A DNA stretch of 64,000 nucleotides from CAZICM01 sp964537685. Lineage in GTDB: Bacteria; Myxococcota_A; Polyangia; Polyangiales; Polyangiaceae. The stretch is from NCBI GenBank assembly GCA_964537685.1, contig CAZICM010000010.1, positions 62,001 to 126,000 on the forward strand, written 5' to 3'. Every line of letters starts with the position of its first letter. The stretch's first letter is position 1. A program made the translations under genes and the position numbers. Positions 8,416-15,033 of this stretch are shown in pieces. The notes under the pieces are model-generated. The model saw nothing but the letters and a program-made list of their open reading frames with translations, did no database searches and had not been told where the DNA came from.

Positions 8416-9141
8416 GTGTCCACAATGAAAACCAACCCACCCCAAGACCCCCCCGACAAGACAGCGCTGGAACGGGAATTTGAGGCCGATATTGTTCGCA
8501 TCCTTCTCCTATCCGACACCGATCTGGAAGGAGCTCTCCTAGGCATCGATTATTTTCTGGAGCGCAATCCGCATCCAGCATTTCAAAACGCACTCCTGGC
8601 CTGGAAGGGAACGTTTTATTTGGAGCATGGCCGTTATGACGAGGCTGTCCGCGAGCTTCGGGCCGCGGATGCACTGGATATTCCCGAAGACTTTCATCAA
8701 TTCAATACCAAATATGAGCTGGCCAAGGCGCTCGATCTGGGAGGCCATCCCGAAGAAGCCTATTCGGTTCTGCTCCGGGCTTTACATGAGATTGAAACGC
8801 CCAGTCTGCAGTTCGATGTGCTTTGCGCCTTGGCCTTTTTCTGCTGGAGTTTAGGTCATCCGCTGCCCGAGCGCGCCGAGCTTGCGCTCAAGCGGGGGAA
8901 GGCGTTTTATGAAATCGATGATCAAGGCGCTCTGCCCGATCTGATGTCTGAAATCGAGCGCGTGGCCGTATTGCAGCGCGAGGCGTCGAGCCGTTATAGC
9001 GAAGTAACGCGGGCTGTGCGCCACACAGAAAACCCAGACGAAAAACTCGCTTTGATCGATGCCTATCTCCAAAATGAAACGGTGATCTATTATAAAAAGC
9101 TCGCCGGGGATCTTCGGAATCAGGTGATCAGCGGCGCATAA
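8416..9141 (+). CDS. Helical-repeat protein, paralogue 1 of a three-gene array
   Basis: A 241-residue, mostly acidic, helical protein whose hairpin spacing (LLAWKGTFYLEHGRYDEA, then TKYELAKALDLGGHPEEA) is TPR-like. It shares its layout with the genes at 9682 and 10418: LLLSDTDLEGAL, a WKGxFY..HGRYDxAVRELRAAD block, and the common tail ENPDEKLALIDAYLQNETV. GTG at 8416 is used because paralogue 3 begins with the matching sequence ATGTCCACAATGAA; ATG at 8425 is possible. From 8707 onward it is almost base-for-base identical to paralogue 2. No database family recognised. Tandem copies of a small acidic helical protein beside nuclease-like fragments would fit immunity proteins, but this is inference. 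Confidence 0.75.
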   Translation: MSTMKTNPPQDPPDKTALEREFEADIVRILLLSDTDLEGALLGIDYFLERNPHPAFQNALLAWKGTFYLEHGRYDEAVRELRAADALDIPEDFHQFNTKYELAKALDLGGHPEEAYSVLLRALHEIETPSLQFDVLCALAFFCWSLGHPLPERAELALKRGKAFYEIDDQGALPDLMSEIERVAVLQREASSRYSEVTRAVRHTENPDEKLALIDAYLQNETVIYYKKLAGDLRNQVISGA

Positions 9142-9150
9142 GGGGTTGGC
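8707..9150 (+). repeat. 444-bp direct repeat, copy A
   Basis: Nearly identical to 9964-10407: only isolated single-base differences were noticed, for example AAGCTCGCC against AAGCTGGCC near the end. It covers the C-terminal two thirds of paralogues 1 and 2 and nine bases after the stop. Identity stops abruptly at both edges, as expected after gene conversion or recent unequal recombination. Confidence 0.93.
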
Positions 9151-9175
9151 GCATTAAACGCATCCTACCGCGCCC

Positions 9176-9189
9176 AAATGCCTGGCACC
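9176..9189 (+). repeat. AAATGCCTGGCACC motif (first of three)
   Basis: The 14-base string AAATGCCTGGCACC occurs at 9176-9189, 9632-9645 and 11280-11293. The last two directly follow a small hairpin (CTGAGA/TCTCAG, first at 9615-9631) that starts at the stop codon of the nuclease-like fragment. The motif therefore marks unit boundaries in this array. Similar TGCCTGGCACC strings occur in REP-like elements of other bacteria. Confidence 0.7.
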
Positions 9190-9290
9190 TGATTCTGGGA
9201 AATGCCCACTTGCAACGCAACCGACGTCGGGAATAGACTAGCCGCTATGTCGTTGCCCCTTGTTCTTGGCCTGGGACTTCTAGCACTCGC

Positions 9291-9618
9291 TGCAACCGCG
9301 AGTACAACTTCTTCGCGGAAGACTGGCAAGCGCCGCTCGGTCCAAAGCGGAAACACCTCAACAAGACAGCATGCTCCGCGCTGGAAGGAGACCGAGCGAA
9401 GTGCGTGTGAAGCACGGGGCCTTCGGCATCGCGGTGGACCGGGCCGTGCAGATTGTGGGCGAACGGTAGAAGTCAAGGATTGGAGCCGTCCAGTGGATGC
9501 GGGTACGGTTCAACGCGAATTTAACAAAGGTCGCCGCACAATTGTCGCGCCGGGCGGTTTTTCAAAGCCTGCGCGGGCGATCGCACAAGAACTCGGGGTC
9601 CGGCTGCGCCGCACCTGA
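9291..9618 (+). pseudogene. Frameshifted fragment of a restriction-endonuclease-like (toxin-type) gene
   Basis: Protein-like sequence appears in three frames one after another: NREYNFFAEDWQAPLGPKRK... then KHGAFGIAVDRAVQIVGER, then RTVEVKDWSRPVDAGTVQRE followed by IVAPGGFSKPARAIAQELG to the stop at 9616-9618. The last part has the VEVK (ExK) motif and the trailing helix pattern of Mrr/REase-fold nucleases, a fold used by many polymorphic-toxin tips. Two single-base shifts would join the three pieces. A continuous frame also runs from about 9202, but its first half (low-complexity Ser/Thr/Arg) is less convincing. The end of the same gene recurs after the assembly gap. It sits between paralogues 1 and 2. 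Confidence 0.55.
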
Positions 9619-9681
9619 GAGACATTCTCAGAAATGCCTGGCACCCATTCTGGCAAGAATGGCCTGATGAGTTGTGCCCTA

Positions 9682-10398
9682 ATGGAAAAAAATAACGAGC
9701 AAGAACCATATCAAGTGTCTCCCCTGGGACAGCAGTACTCTGCCGAGCTTCCTAGCATTCTAATCCTTTCGGATACGGATCTGGAAGGAGCGCTCGCCGC
9801 TATAGATTACTATCTCGCGCAGAACCCGCCTCCAGCCTTTCAAAAGTCGCTTCTCAATTGGAAGGGCCACTTCTATTCAAACCATGGCCGCTACGACGAC
9901 GCCGTCCGCGAGCTTCGGGCCGCGGATGAGATCCAGGAGAGAAGCGACCTTCAAAATTGGATTACCAAATATGAGCTGGCCAAGGCGCTCGATCTGGGAG
10001 GCCATCCCGAAGAAGCCTATTCGGTTCTGCTCCGGGCTTTACATGAGATTGAAACGCCCAGTCTGCAGTTCGATGTGCTTTGCGCCTTGGCCTTTTTCTG
10101 CTGGAGTTTAGGTCATCCGCTGCCCGAGCGCGCCGAGCTTGCGCTCAAGCGGGGGAAGGCGTTTTATGAAATCGATGATCAAGGCGCTCTGCCCGATCTG
10201 ATGTCTGAAATCGAGCGCGTGGCCGTATTGCAGCGCGAGGCGTCGAGCCGTTATAGCGAAGTAACGCGGGCTGTGCGCCACACAGAAAACCCAGACGAAA
10301 AACTCGCTTTGATCGATGCCTATCTCCAAAATGAAACGGTGATCTATTATAAAAAGCTGGCCGGGGATCTTCGGAATCAGGTGATCAGCGGCGCATAA
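9682..10398 (+). CDS. Helical-repeat protein, paralogue 2 of a three-gene array
   Basis: A 238-residue protein with the same architecture as its neighbours. The first 90 residues are distinct (EPYQVSPLGQQYSAELPSIL, then LSDTDLEGALAAIDYYL), with the PLGxQYxAELP block shared only with paralogue 3; the rest is virtually identical to paralogue 1. ATG at 9682 is chosen because its product lines up with the start of paralogue 3; ATG at 9667 and TTG/ATG starts further upstream are possible. It follows the nuclease-like fragment and is 19 bp from paralogue 3, probably in one transcript. The mosaic pattern indicates recombination among the copies. Function unknown. Confidence 0.75.
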   Translation: MEKNNEQEPYQVSPLGQQYSAELPSILILSDTDLEGALAAIDYYLAQNPPPAFQKSLLNWKGHFYSNHGRYDDAVRELRAADEIQERSDLQNWITKYELAKALDLGGHPEEAYSVLLRALHEIETPSLQFDVLCALAFFCWSLGHPLPERAELALKRGKAFYEIDDQGALPDLMSEIERVAVLQREASSRYSEVTRAVRHTENPDEKLALIDAYLQNETVIYYKKLAGDLRNQVISGA

Positions 10399-10407
10399 GG
10401 GGTTGGC
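9964..10407 (+). repeat. 444-bp direct repeat, copy B
   Basis: Partner of 8707-9150, offset by 1257 bases. A shorter part of the same sequence (from about 11009 into the gap) is found in paralogue 3, making a nested three-copy repeat. Confidence 0.93.
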
Positions 10408-10417
10408 CTCAACGCCT

Positions 10418-11115
10418 ATGTCCACAATGAACGCAGACAACAAAGAACAGATGTATGAACTGTCTCCTCTCGGACTCCAATACCGCGCCGAGCTTCCGCA
10501 CATTTTGCGCCTGTCAGAGAGCAATCTTGAAGCAGCTCTTGCAGCTCTCGATCGCTATCTTGAACAGGCTCCGCCACCGGCTTTCCAGAAGGCTCTCCTC
10601 AATTGGAAGGGACGTTTTTTCAACGAGCACCACAGATATGATGATGCGATTCGCGAGCTGCAATCCGCGGATGCCCTGCCTGTTTCAGATGAAGTAAAAA
10701 ACTATATTACCAAATCTGATTTGGCCTTGGCCCTCGAAAAGAAAGGCGAGCCTCTGAATGCCTACGCCGTTTTGATAAAATCCTGGAACGAGACCGCCAG
10801 CGAGCATTTGCATAGCTATCTTCTGCCCGATTTGGCACGGCTTAGTTTGATGATGAATCAAGCGCTGCCCGAAGGTGCTGAGCTTATGCTGAAACAAATC
10901 AAGCATTCCTATGAAATGGACGATTCAGATCCTCTTGCGGATTTGGCCGCCGAGATTCTGCGCGTCACAGGCTTGCTTAAGGCGGCTTCGATTCATTATG
11001 ACGATCTGGAACGGGCTGTGCGCCACACAGAAAACCCAGACGAAAAACTCGCTTTGATCAATGCCTATCTCCAAAATGAAACGGTGATCTATTATAAAAA
11101 GCTCGCCGGGGATCT
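10418..11115 (+). CDS. Helical-repeat protein, paralogue 3 (3' end lost in assembly gap)
   Basis: At least 232 residues before the run of N. It shares the PLGLQYRAELPHILRLSES start block, the WKGRFFNEHHRYDDAIREL block and the tail, but the central part (residues about 85-195) is clearly diverged from the other two. From about 11009 the DNA becomes identical to paralogues 1 and 2 (RAVRHTENPDEKLAL...), so the gene is a chimera of an old diverged copy and a shared tail. By analogy only the last seven or so codons (RNQVISGA in the paralogues) are missing. ATG at 10418 is followed by TCCACAATGAA, as in paralogue 1. Any reading frame drawn through the gap into the following sequence is artificial. 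Confidence 0.75.
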
Positions 11116-11215
11116 NNNNNNNNNNNNNNNNNNNNNNNNNNNNNNNNNNNNNNNNNNNNNNNNNNNNNNNNNNNNNNNNNNNNNNNNNNNNNNNNNNNNN
11201 NNNNNNNNNNNNNNN
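11116..11215. other. Assembly gap (100 N)
   Basis: Exactly 100 N, the conventional placeholder for a gap of unknown size. The left flank is the shared tail of the paralogues and the right flank is the end of the nuclease-like fragment, both repeated upstream, so the assembly probably broke on this repeat. Confidence 0.95.
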
Positions 11216-11265
11216 CCTGCGCGGGCGATCGCACAAGAACTCGGGGTCCGGCTGCGCCGCACCTG
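11216..11265 (+). pseudogene. End of a second copy of the nuclease-like fragment
   Basis: Encodes PARAIAQELGVRLRRT and a stop, the same as 9569-9618, followed by the same CTGAGA/TCTCAG hairpin and AAATGCCTGGCACC motif. The upstream part is hidden in the gap, so it is unknown whether this copy is intact. Confidence 0.7.
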
Positions 11266-11367
11266 AGAGATATTCTCAGAAATGCCTGGCACCCATTCTC
11301 GGTCGGATGGATATAGGATTCGGGTGGGCAAGCCGGCGGAGGCGGCGATTGGGGGGCGTTGAGCCAA

Positions 11368-11405
11368 GGGCCGGGGATTGGATCTTGCGATTGAGATTAT
11401 GTTTG
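11368..11405 (+). pseudogene. Remnant of a Uma2-family gene
   Basis: The 38 bases GGGCCGGGGATTGGATCTTG... match positions 6601-6638 of the Uma2 gene with a few substitutions and translate to GRGLDLAIEIMF (GRGIDLAIEIVF in the intact gene). No open frame extends either side. Confidence 0.6.
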
Positions 11406-11413
11406 TTGGCGGG

Positions 11414-12136
11414 CTAGCGCCGAGCCGCCGGGCGGCATAGAAGGATAGCTTCATGAAGCGTCGCGGCCGTTTGGATTTCTCTTAAGTCCATGTCCATGGC
11501 CGATAACGCTCGCGCCTCCCTCGCCTGAATCCCGCAGAGGATGGAGCGAGCCCCAAGCAGACGGACAGCTTGAATGATCATCAAGAGCTGGCTCATGCTC
11601 CCTATGTCCAGATTCGAAACCCCGGTGAGCTCCAGGATGGCATAGCGCGCCCGGCGGCTCTGGATCTGCGCGAGGAGGCGCGCCGTCAGATCCGATGCGC
11701 GCTCCCGATCGATGTCGCCAACCAGCGGCGACACAAGCACACCCTCGGCAACCTCAATAATGGGCGTCGAAAGCGCGGTGATCGCGGCGTGCTGCCGCTC
11801 CACGAGCTCGATCTTCCCGCGAAGTTCCGCCTCAATCTCCCGCGTGCTCTGGGCCTGGAGCGCCTCGAGCTTGGTAACCCGGGCGTCCGATTGTTCAATC
11901 TCGGCGCTAAGCTCGCGCCGCGCATACTCGGCGCGCCTCAGCTTGTTCGCCTGCCGCCGGAGCTCCACGGCCGCCTGATGGAGCTTGCTTACCAGTGCGG
12001 TCGTGACCGTGGATGCGCTCGGTTCGCTACCGGCTCTCAGCGGGCATTCGTCGCATCGATCGAGCCGAAGAGCAGCCTCCGCAATGGGAAGTGCCGGCAA
12101 TTCGGAAGACAAAAGGAGGCAGCTTTCGCAACGCAT
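11414..12136 (-). CDS. STAS-domain protein with N-terminal Cys pairs (RsbR-like)
   Basis: A 240-residue cytoplasmic signalling protein. Residues about 45-115 are a coiled coil (KLHQAAVELRRQANKLRRAE...), and residues about 120-235 form an RsbR-type STAS domain: LSTPIIEVAEGVLVSPLVG, YAILELTGVSNLDIGSM, RLLGARSILCGIQ. The Ser in NLDIGSM is at the site phosphorylated in this family. The N-terminus has two CxxC pairs (Cys3/6 and Cys28/31) that could bind zinc or sense redox state, which is unusual for RsbR proteins. It begins 14 bp after the FIST gene and likely shares its transcript; FIST proteins bind small ligands, so the pair could relay a ligand signal to a stressosome-like or anti-sigma partner not encoded here. 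Confidence 0.85.
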   Translation of the reverse strand: MRCESCLLLSSELPALPIAEAALRLDRCDECPLRAGSEPSASTVTTALVSKLHQAAVELRRQANKLRRAEYARRELSAEIEQSDARVTKLEALQAQSTREIEAELRGKIELVERQHAAITALSTPIIEVAEGVLVSPLVGDIDRERASDLTARLLAQIQSRRARYAILELTGVSNLDIGSMSQLLMIIQAVRLLGARSILCGIQAREARALSAMDMDLREIQTAATLHEAILLCRPAARR

Positions 12137-12150
12137 CGTCGTACTGCACC

Positions 12151-13338
12151 CTAGGGCGTCTGACCTTCAAACTTGATAAGCGCCAGTGTGAACGTCGACT
12201 CATGGTGAACCGATACGCCCTCAAAGGGCGAGAGCTCGCCAAAGGTGTAAAACCCGGCCCGCGGAAGCGATTCCGGCAGGGCGCGGAACGATACGGCGCA
12301 TTCCTCCTTGTAGCGGGGGCCCATAACGACCTTGCGTGACATGCAATTGAAGAAGAGTGCGGCATCGGCATCGGGCATGGAGGCGCGGGCGGTCTCGGTC
12401 GCGTTGGCGGCTCCACTCAGGATGCCTTCGCGGGTTGCGCGGAGAACACGGATATTCCCCCCTTCAGGGATATCGCCGCCCAGGATGAGGGCTCCCCGCG
12501 CCTCATCGACACGGAAAATGGCTCGGACGAGCGGCGGGAATGCCTCATCGGCGCCCTCGGCCGGGACAACGCCAAGCGGGAACTCGATGCTGACGGCGGG
12601 CATCTCTTCGGCACGCGGGCCCAAAAATTCGCGATATACAGAGAGGGCTGGCCGGCCGTCGAGCTCAAGGAGCACATTCCCCCCTTCGACGCGCGTGCTT
12701 TTGCGGGGAAGGCCGACGGGGGTATAGCCGCTGCGCGCGGCGGTGGTGACGTGGACACCTCCTCGGAGGGCGACGCCGGAGACCCCGCTGGAGAGCACGA
12801 TTTCGTCGCAGAGCTGATACGTTTTGGTAAAGGTGCCGGCATCGCCTGGGGCGCCTCCGATAACGGGCACATGGGTTCCGAGGGCGGATTGGAGACCGAG
12901 GAGGATCTGGGTTGCGTTTTCACGAAGGACATCGGGGAAGAGGATAACGAGTTCGGGATTGAGCGGACGGAGCTCTTCGCCGATATCCTTGCCGATATCG
13001 AAGCTTGGCCGGCCGCTGGAGGGGCGCGAGAATGTCTTCCATTGGATGCCTGGGAGGCGGAAGCCGATGGCGGTGACGGAGCGGGTGACAGCCTCGTCTT
13101 GGGAGACCTCGGCATAGCTTGAGCAGCCGACGATGCTCGTAGCGGAGGGAAGGCGAGTCTTCAAGCCGGCGGCCACATCCTCCGCATTGAACTCCGCGGA
13201 GAAGAAGACGAGCACGAGATCCGGGGGCGCTTGGAGGCCCTCGACAAGCTCATCCGCGGCCTCTTGGGCGGCGGCGCGGGCATTGTCATGGTGAATCGAA
13301 ACGGAGTAAACTTTTGGGGAGGCGCCGGCATTCTGCAT
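12151..13338 (-). CDS. FIST signal-transduction protein
   Basis: A 395-residue sensor with an N-terminal FIST domain (about 30-215: LVLVFFSAEFNAEDVAAGL, SIVGCSSYAEVSQDE, VPVIGGAPGDAG) and a C-terminal FIST_C domain (about 225-370: YREFLGPRAEEMPAVSIEFP, ILGGDIPEGGNIRVL, ALFFNCMSRKVVMG, GFYTFGELSP). FIST domains are proposed to bind small molecules such as amino acids and usually feed into kinases, cyclases or STAS proteins. There is no signal peptide or membrane segment, so it is cytoplasmic. It is the first gene of a two-gene operon with the STAS protein and starts about 80 bp from copy 2 of the dispersed repeat. Confidence 0.92.
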   Translation of the reverse strand: MQNAGASPKVYSVSIHHDNARAAAQEAADELVEGLQAPPDLVLVFFSAEFNAEDVAAGLKTRLPSATSIVGCSSYAEVSQDEAVTRSVTAIGFRLPGIQWKTFSRPSSGRPSFDIGKDIGEELRPLNPELVILFPDVLRENATQILLGLQSALGTHVPVIGGAPGDAGTFTKTYQLCDEIVLSSGVSGVALRGGVHVTTAARSGYTPVGLPRKSTRVEGGNVLLELDGRPALSVYREFLGPRAEEMPAVSIEFPLGVVPAEGADEAFPPLVRAIFRVDEARGALILGGDIPEGGNIRVLRATREGILSGAANATETARASMPDADAALFFNCMSRKVVMGPRYKEECAVSFRALPESLPRAGFYTFGELSPFEGVSVHHESTFTLALIKFEGQTP

Positions 13339-13419
13339 GGTCAGTGTCCACCAGAATACAGGTTATATCTGCCATGAGAAGCGAAATCGTTGTGGGAGAG
13401 GCAGGGGAAGTGCACCGCC

Positions 13420-13688
13420 CATCATCCCCGGCGTCCCCAGCTTTCAAAGACCGCGCATCCCCCGTCATCCCGGCGCTCCCCGTCTTTCTCCGAGCGCTTA
13501 AGCTTTGCATCTTGAGCGTCCCAGGAAAGACAAGGTGCACATAAATACCGCCACCTGTGCCATCCCAAATGCTTTTGGAGCGTACCTACCCCGCGTCCCA
13601 AGCCATCCCAAAGGCTTGGGATGGCCTGGAGGGGTCGTCCATGGGCGTCCCCGAAACCTTTGGGCCTATTGAATGGATCATCTCAGCC
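13420..13688 (+). repeat. Dispersed intergenic repeat, copy 2 (269 bp)
   Basis: Partner of 7272-7540 in the same orientation and of the same length. It contains a perfect hairpin at 13602-13625 (GCCATCCCAA, loop AAGGC region, TTGGGATGGC). The minus strand is open across most of it in both copies (...GTLKMQ...RRK.GSAGM...LKAG..GDDG), as is common for proteobacterial intergenic repeats, but I do not regard it as a gene. The remaining 167 bp up to the next start hold nothing recognisable. Confidence 0.85.
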
Positions 13689-13855
13689 AAGCGGCGTAGG
13701 TATCCAGCGCATTTGGTGCACGAGAGGATGCAAACCTTGCAGACTCCAAACACCCTTGTACCGCCAATTCGCACGCAATCTGTGCATGGCATATCGTTTG
13801 CGGACCTTCCGCTGCATCTTCAATGAAGAAACCTTGACGGTTTCAGGAGGCTGCA

Positions 13856-14455
13856 ATGGGATTGATTACGCCTAACCCGATACAAGTCCTGGGAAACGAC
13901 GGTATCCCCGTCTTTCGATACAGCATTTACCGGGAGGAGCACGCATTTACCTGCAGCAATAGCACCTTGCAGGGCGACGAAACCAGCATCCAGCCCGCGG
14001 ATATCTACTGCTATAAGATTCTTTTCGAGAATCTATGCCCAACGCATTATCTCATTGATATTTCCGCCAAGGTTGTCGTGCGCGTCACTTCAAACCCTTT
14101 AATTACCGGCCCTCTGCCCTTACCGTGGGATGCCGCCCAAAACATTAACTTTATCGAGCCCTGGCCTGGAGGCGCCAGCTCGATGCAGATGCTCCCTGAT
14201 CCGGGAATGATGAATTGCGATCTTGTCTATTTCAGAAACGTGAGACCCTTTACAGAGGAAAACCTGGCCAATGGGCTCACAAAAACGGTATCGGCGTTTG
14301 CCTTTACGACCAAAAACATGCATGAAGGCTCGAAGTTTGAGTTTGCGCTCAAATTTCGCTGGAGACGTGCCACAGAGCAGACATGCTTTGTCGTGGGGCA
14401 ACCGGAATCGGACGCGAATCCCGCAGTCATCGGGGAAGTGACCGAGGGCGATTAA
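13856..14455 (+). CDS. Hypothetical protein
   Basis: A 199-residue protein with no recognised family. It has a clear ribosome site (AGGAGG, five to six bases before ATG), which fixes the start. There is no signal peptide; the composition is beta-rich with many aromatics (VFRYSIYREEHAFTC, KFEFALKFRWRRATEQTCF) and six or more Cys spread along the chain. The pattern suggests a single compact beta domain. It converges with the small lipoprotein gene, 38 bp away. The strong ribosome site and absence of an operon partner suggest an independently expressed gene. Confidence 0.75.
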   Translation: MGLITPNPIQVLGNDGIPVFRYSIYREEHAFTCSNSTLQGDETSIQPADIYCYKILFENLCPTHYLIDISAKVVVRVTSNPLITGPLPLPWDAAQNINFIEPWPGGASSMQMLPDPGMMNCDLVYFRNVRPFTEENLANGLTKTVSAFAFTTKNMHEGSKFEFALKFRWRRATEQTCFVVGQPESDANPAVIGEVTEGD

Positions 14456-14493
14456 GCCGCCTATGAGGGCAAGCGTCTTTGAATGTATCGCTT

Positions 14494-14955
14494 TTAGAGG
14501 CCGCACGCAGCGGCAACATCATATACATTCTTCGCAAACGCGGTATTGGCTGCTTCCTGGCTATCGGTGCAATTGATATAGAGCGCGTGATAATCGAATG
14601 CCTTTTGCTGGCATTCGCAGGTTGTACAGATCTTCGCCTTTCCATTGGCCGTAAGGCTCGGGCTCTGCGGATTGGAGGCGTCTACATCGGTATCGCTTAG
14701 TCCGCATGCGCTCTGCGCAGCGGTCCATGCCGCTTCCGCCGTGGGTGTATCGGGACAGGCTGGAGGCGAAGCGGGCAAGGTTGGCATGCAATCGACTGGA
14801 GCACCGCCGGCTCCTCCGCTCCCAGCGCCTGCCCCGCTGCCTCCCGTCCCGCTCTCCGAGGAGCATGCCTGCAAGGCCATGAGTGCAAATGCGCCGGCAA
14901 CGCAAAGCGCGAATATCGAGGTCTTGGGTGTAAATGATGTTGTCTTCATGGTCAT
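14494..14955 (-). CDS. Small Cys-rich lipoprotein
   Basis: About 153 residues. A basic start and hydrophobic core (IFALCVAGAFALMALQAC) end in the lipobox LQAC; a Gly/Ser/Ala linker (SGTGGSGAGAGSGGAGG) typical of myxobacterial lipoproteins follows. The mature domain contains eight Cys (for example CMPTLPASPPAC and ICTTCECQQ) that probably form disulfides. The start could be MTMKTT at 14955 or the second ATG six bases later; no strong ribosome site distinguishes them. Cell-surface or periplasmic lipoprotein of unknown function. Confidence 0.8.
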   Translation of the reverse strand: MTMKTTSFTPKTSIFALCVAGAFALMALQACSSESGTGGSGAGAGSGGAGGAPVDCMPTLPASPPACPDTPTAEAAWTAAQSACGLSDTDVDASNPQSPSLTANGKAKICTTCECQQKAFDYHALYINCTDSQEAANTAFAKNVYDVAAACGL

Positions 14956-15033
14956 TCTCAAGCCTAGACTCATCCCGTTGTCCCGGTCTTGTCAATAAAA
15001 TACGGCGGGTTCATTCGGCAGCGGGGGCTTGTG

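Noticed and set aside
10403..11266. A single open frame running from paralogue 3 through the N run into PARAIAQELG
   Set aside because: The frame crosses an arbitrary 100-N placeholder; the two sides belong to different genes.
13286..13540. Minus-strand open frame inside the 269-bp repeat
   Set aside because: The counterpart in copy 1 has a different frame extent and the product is low in protein-like features; it is better explained as an intergenic repeat.
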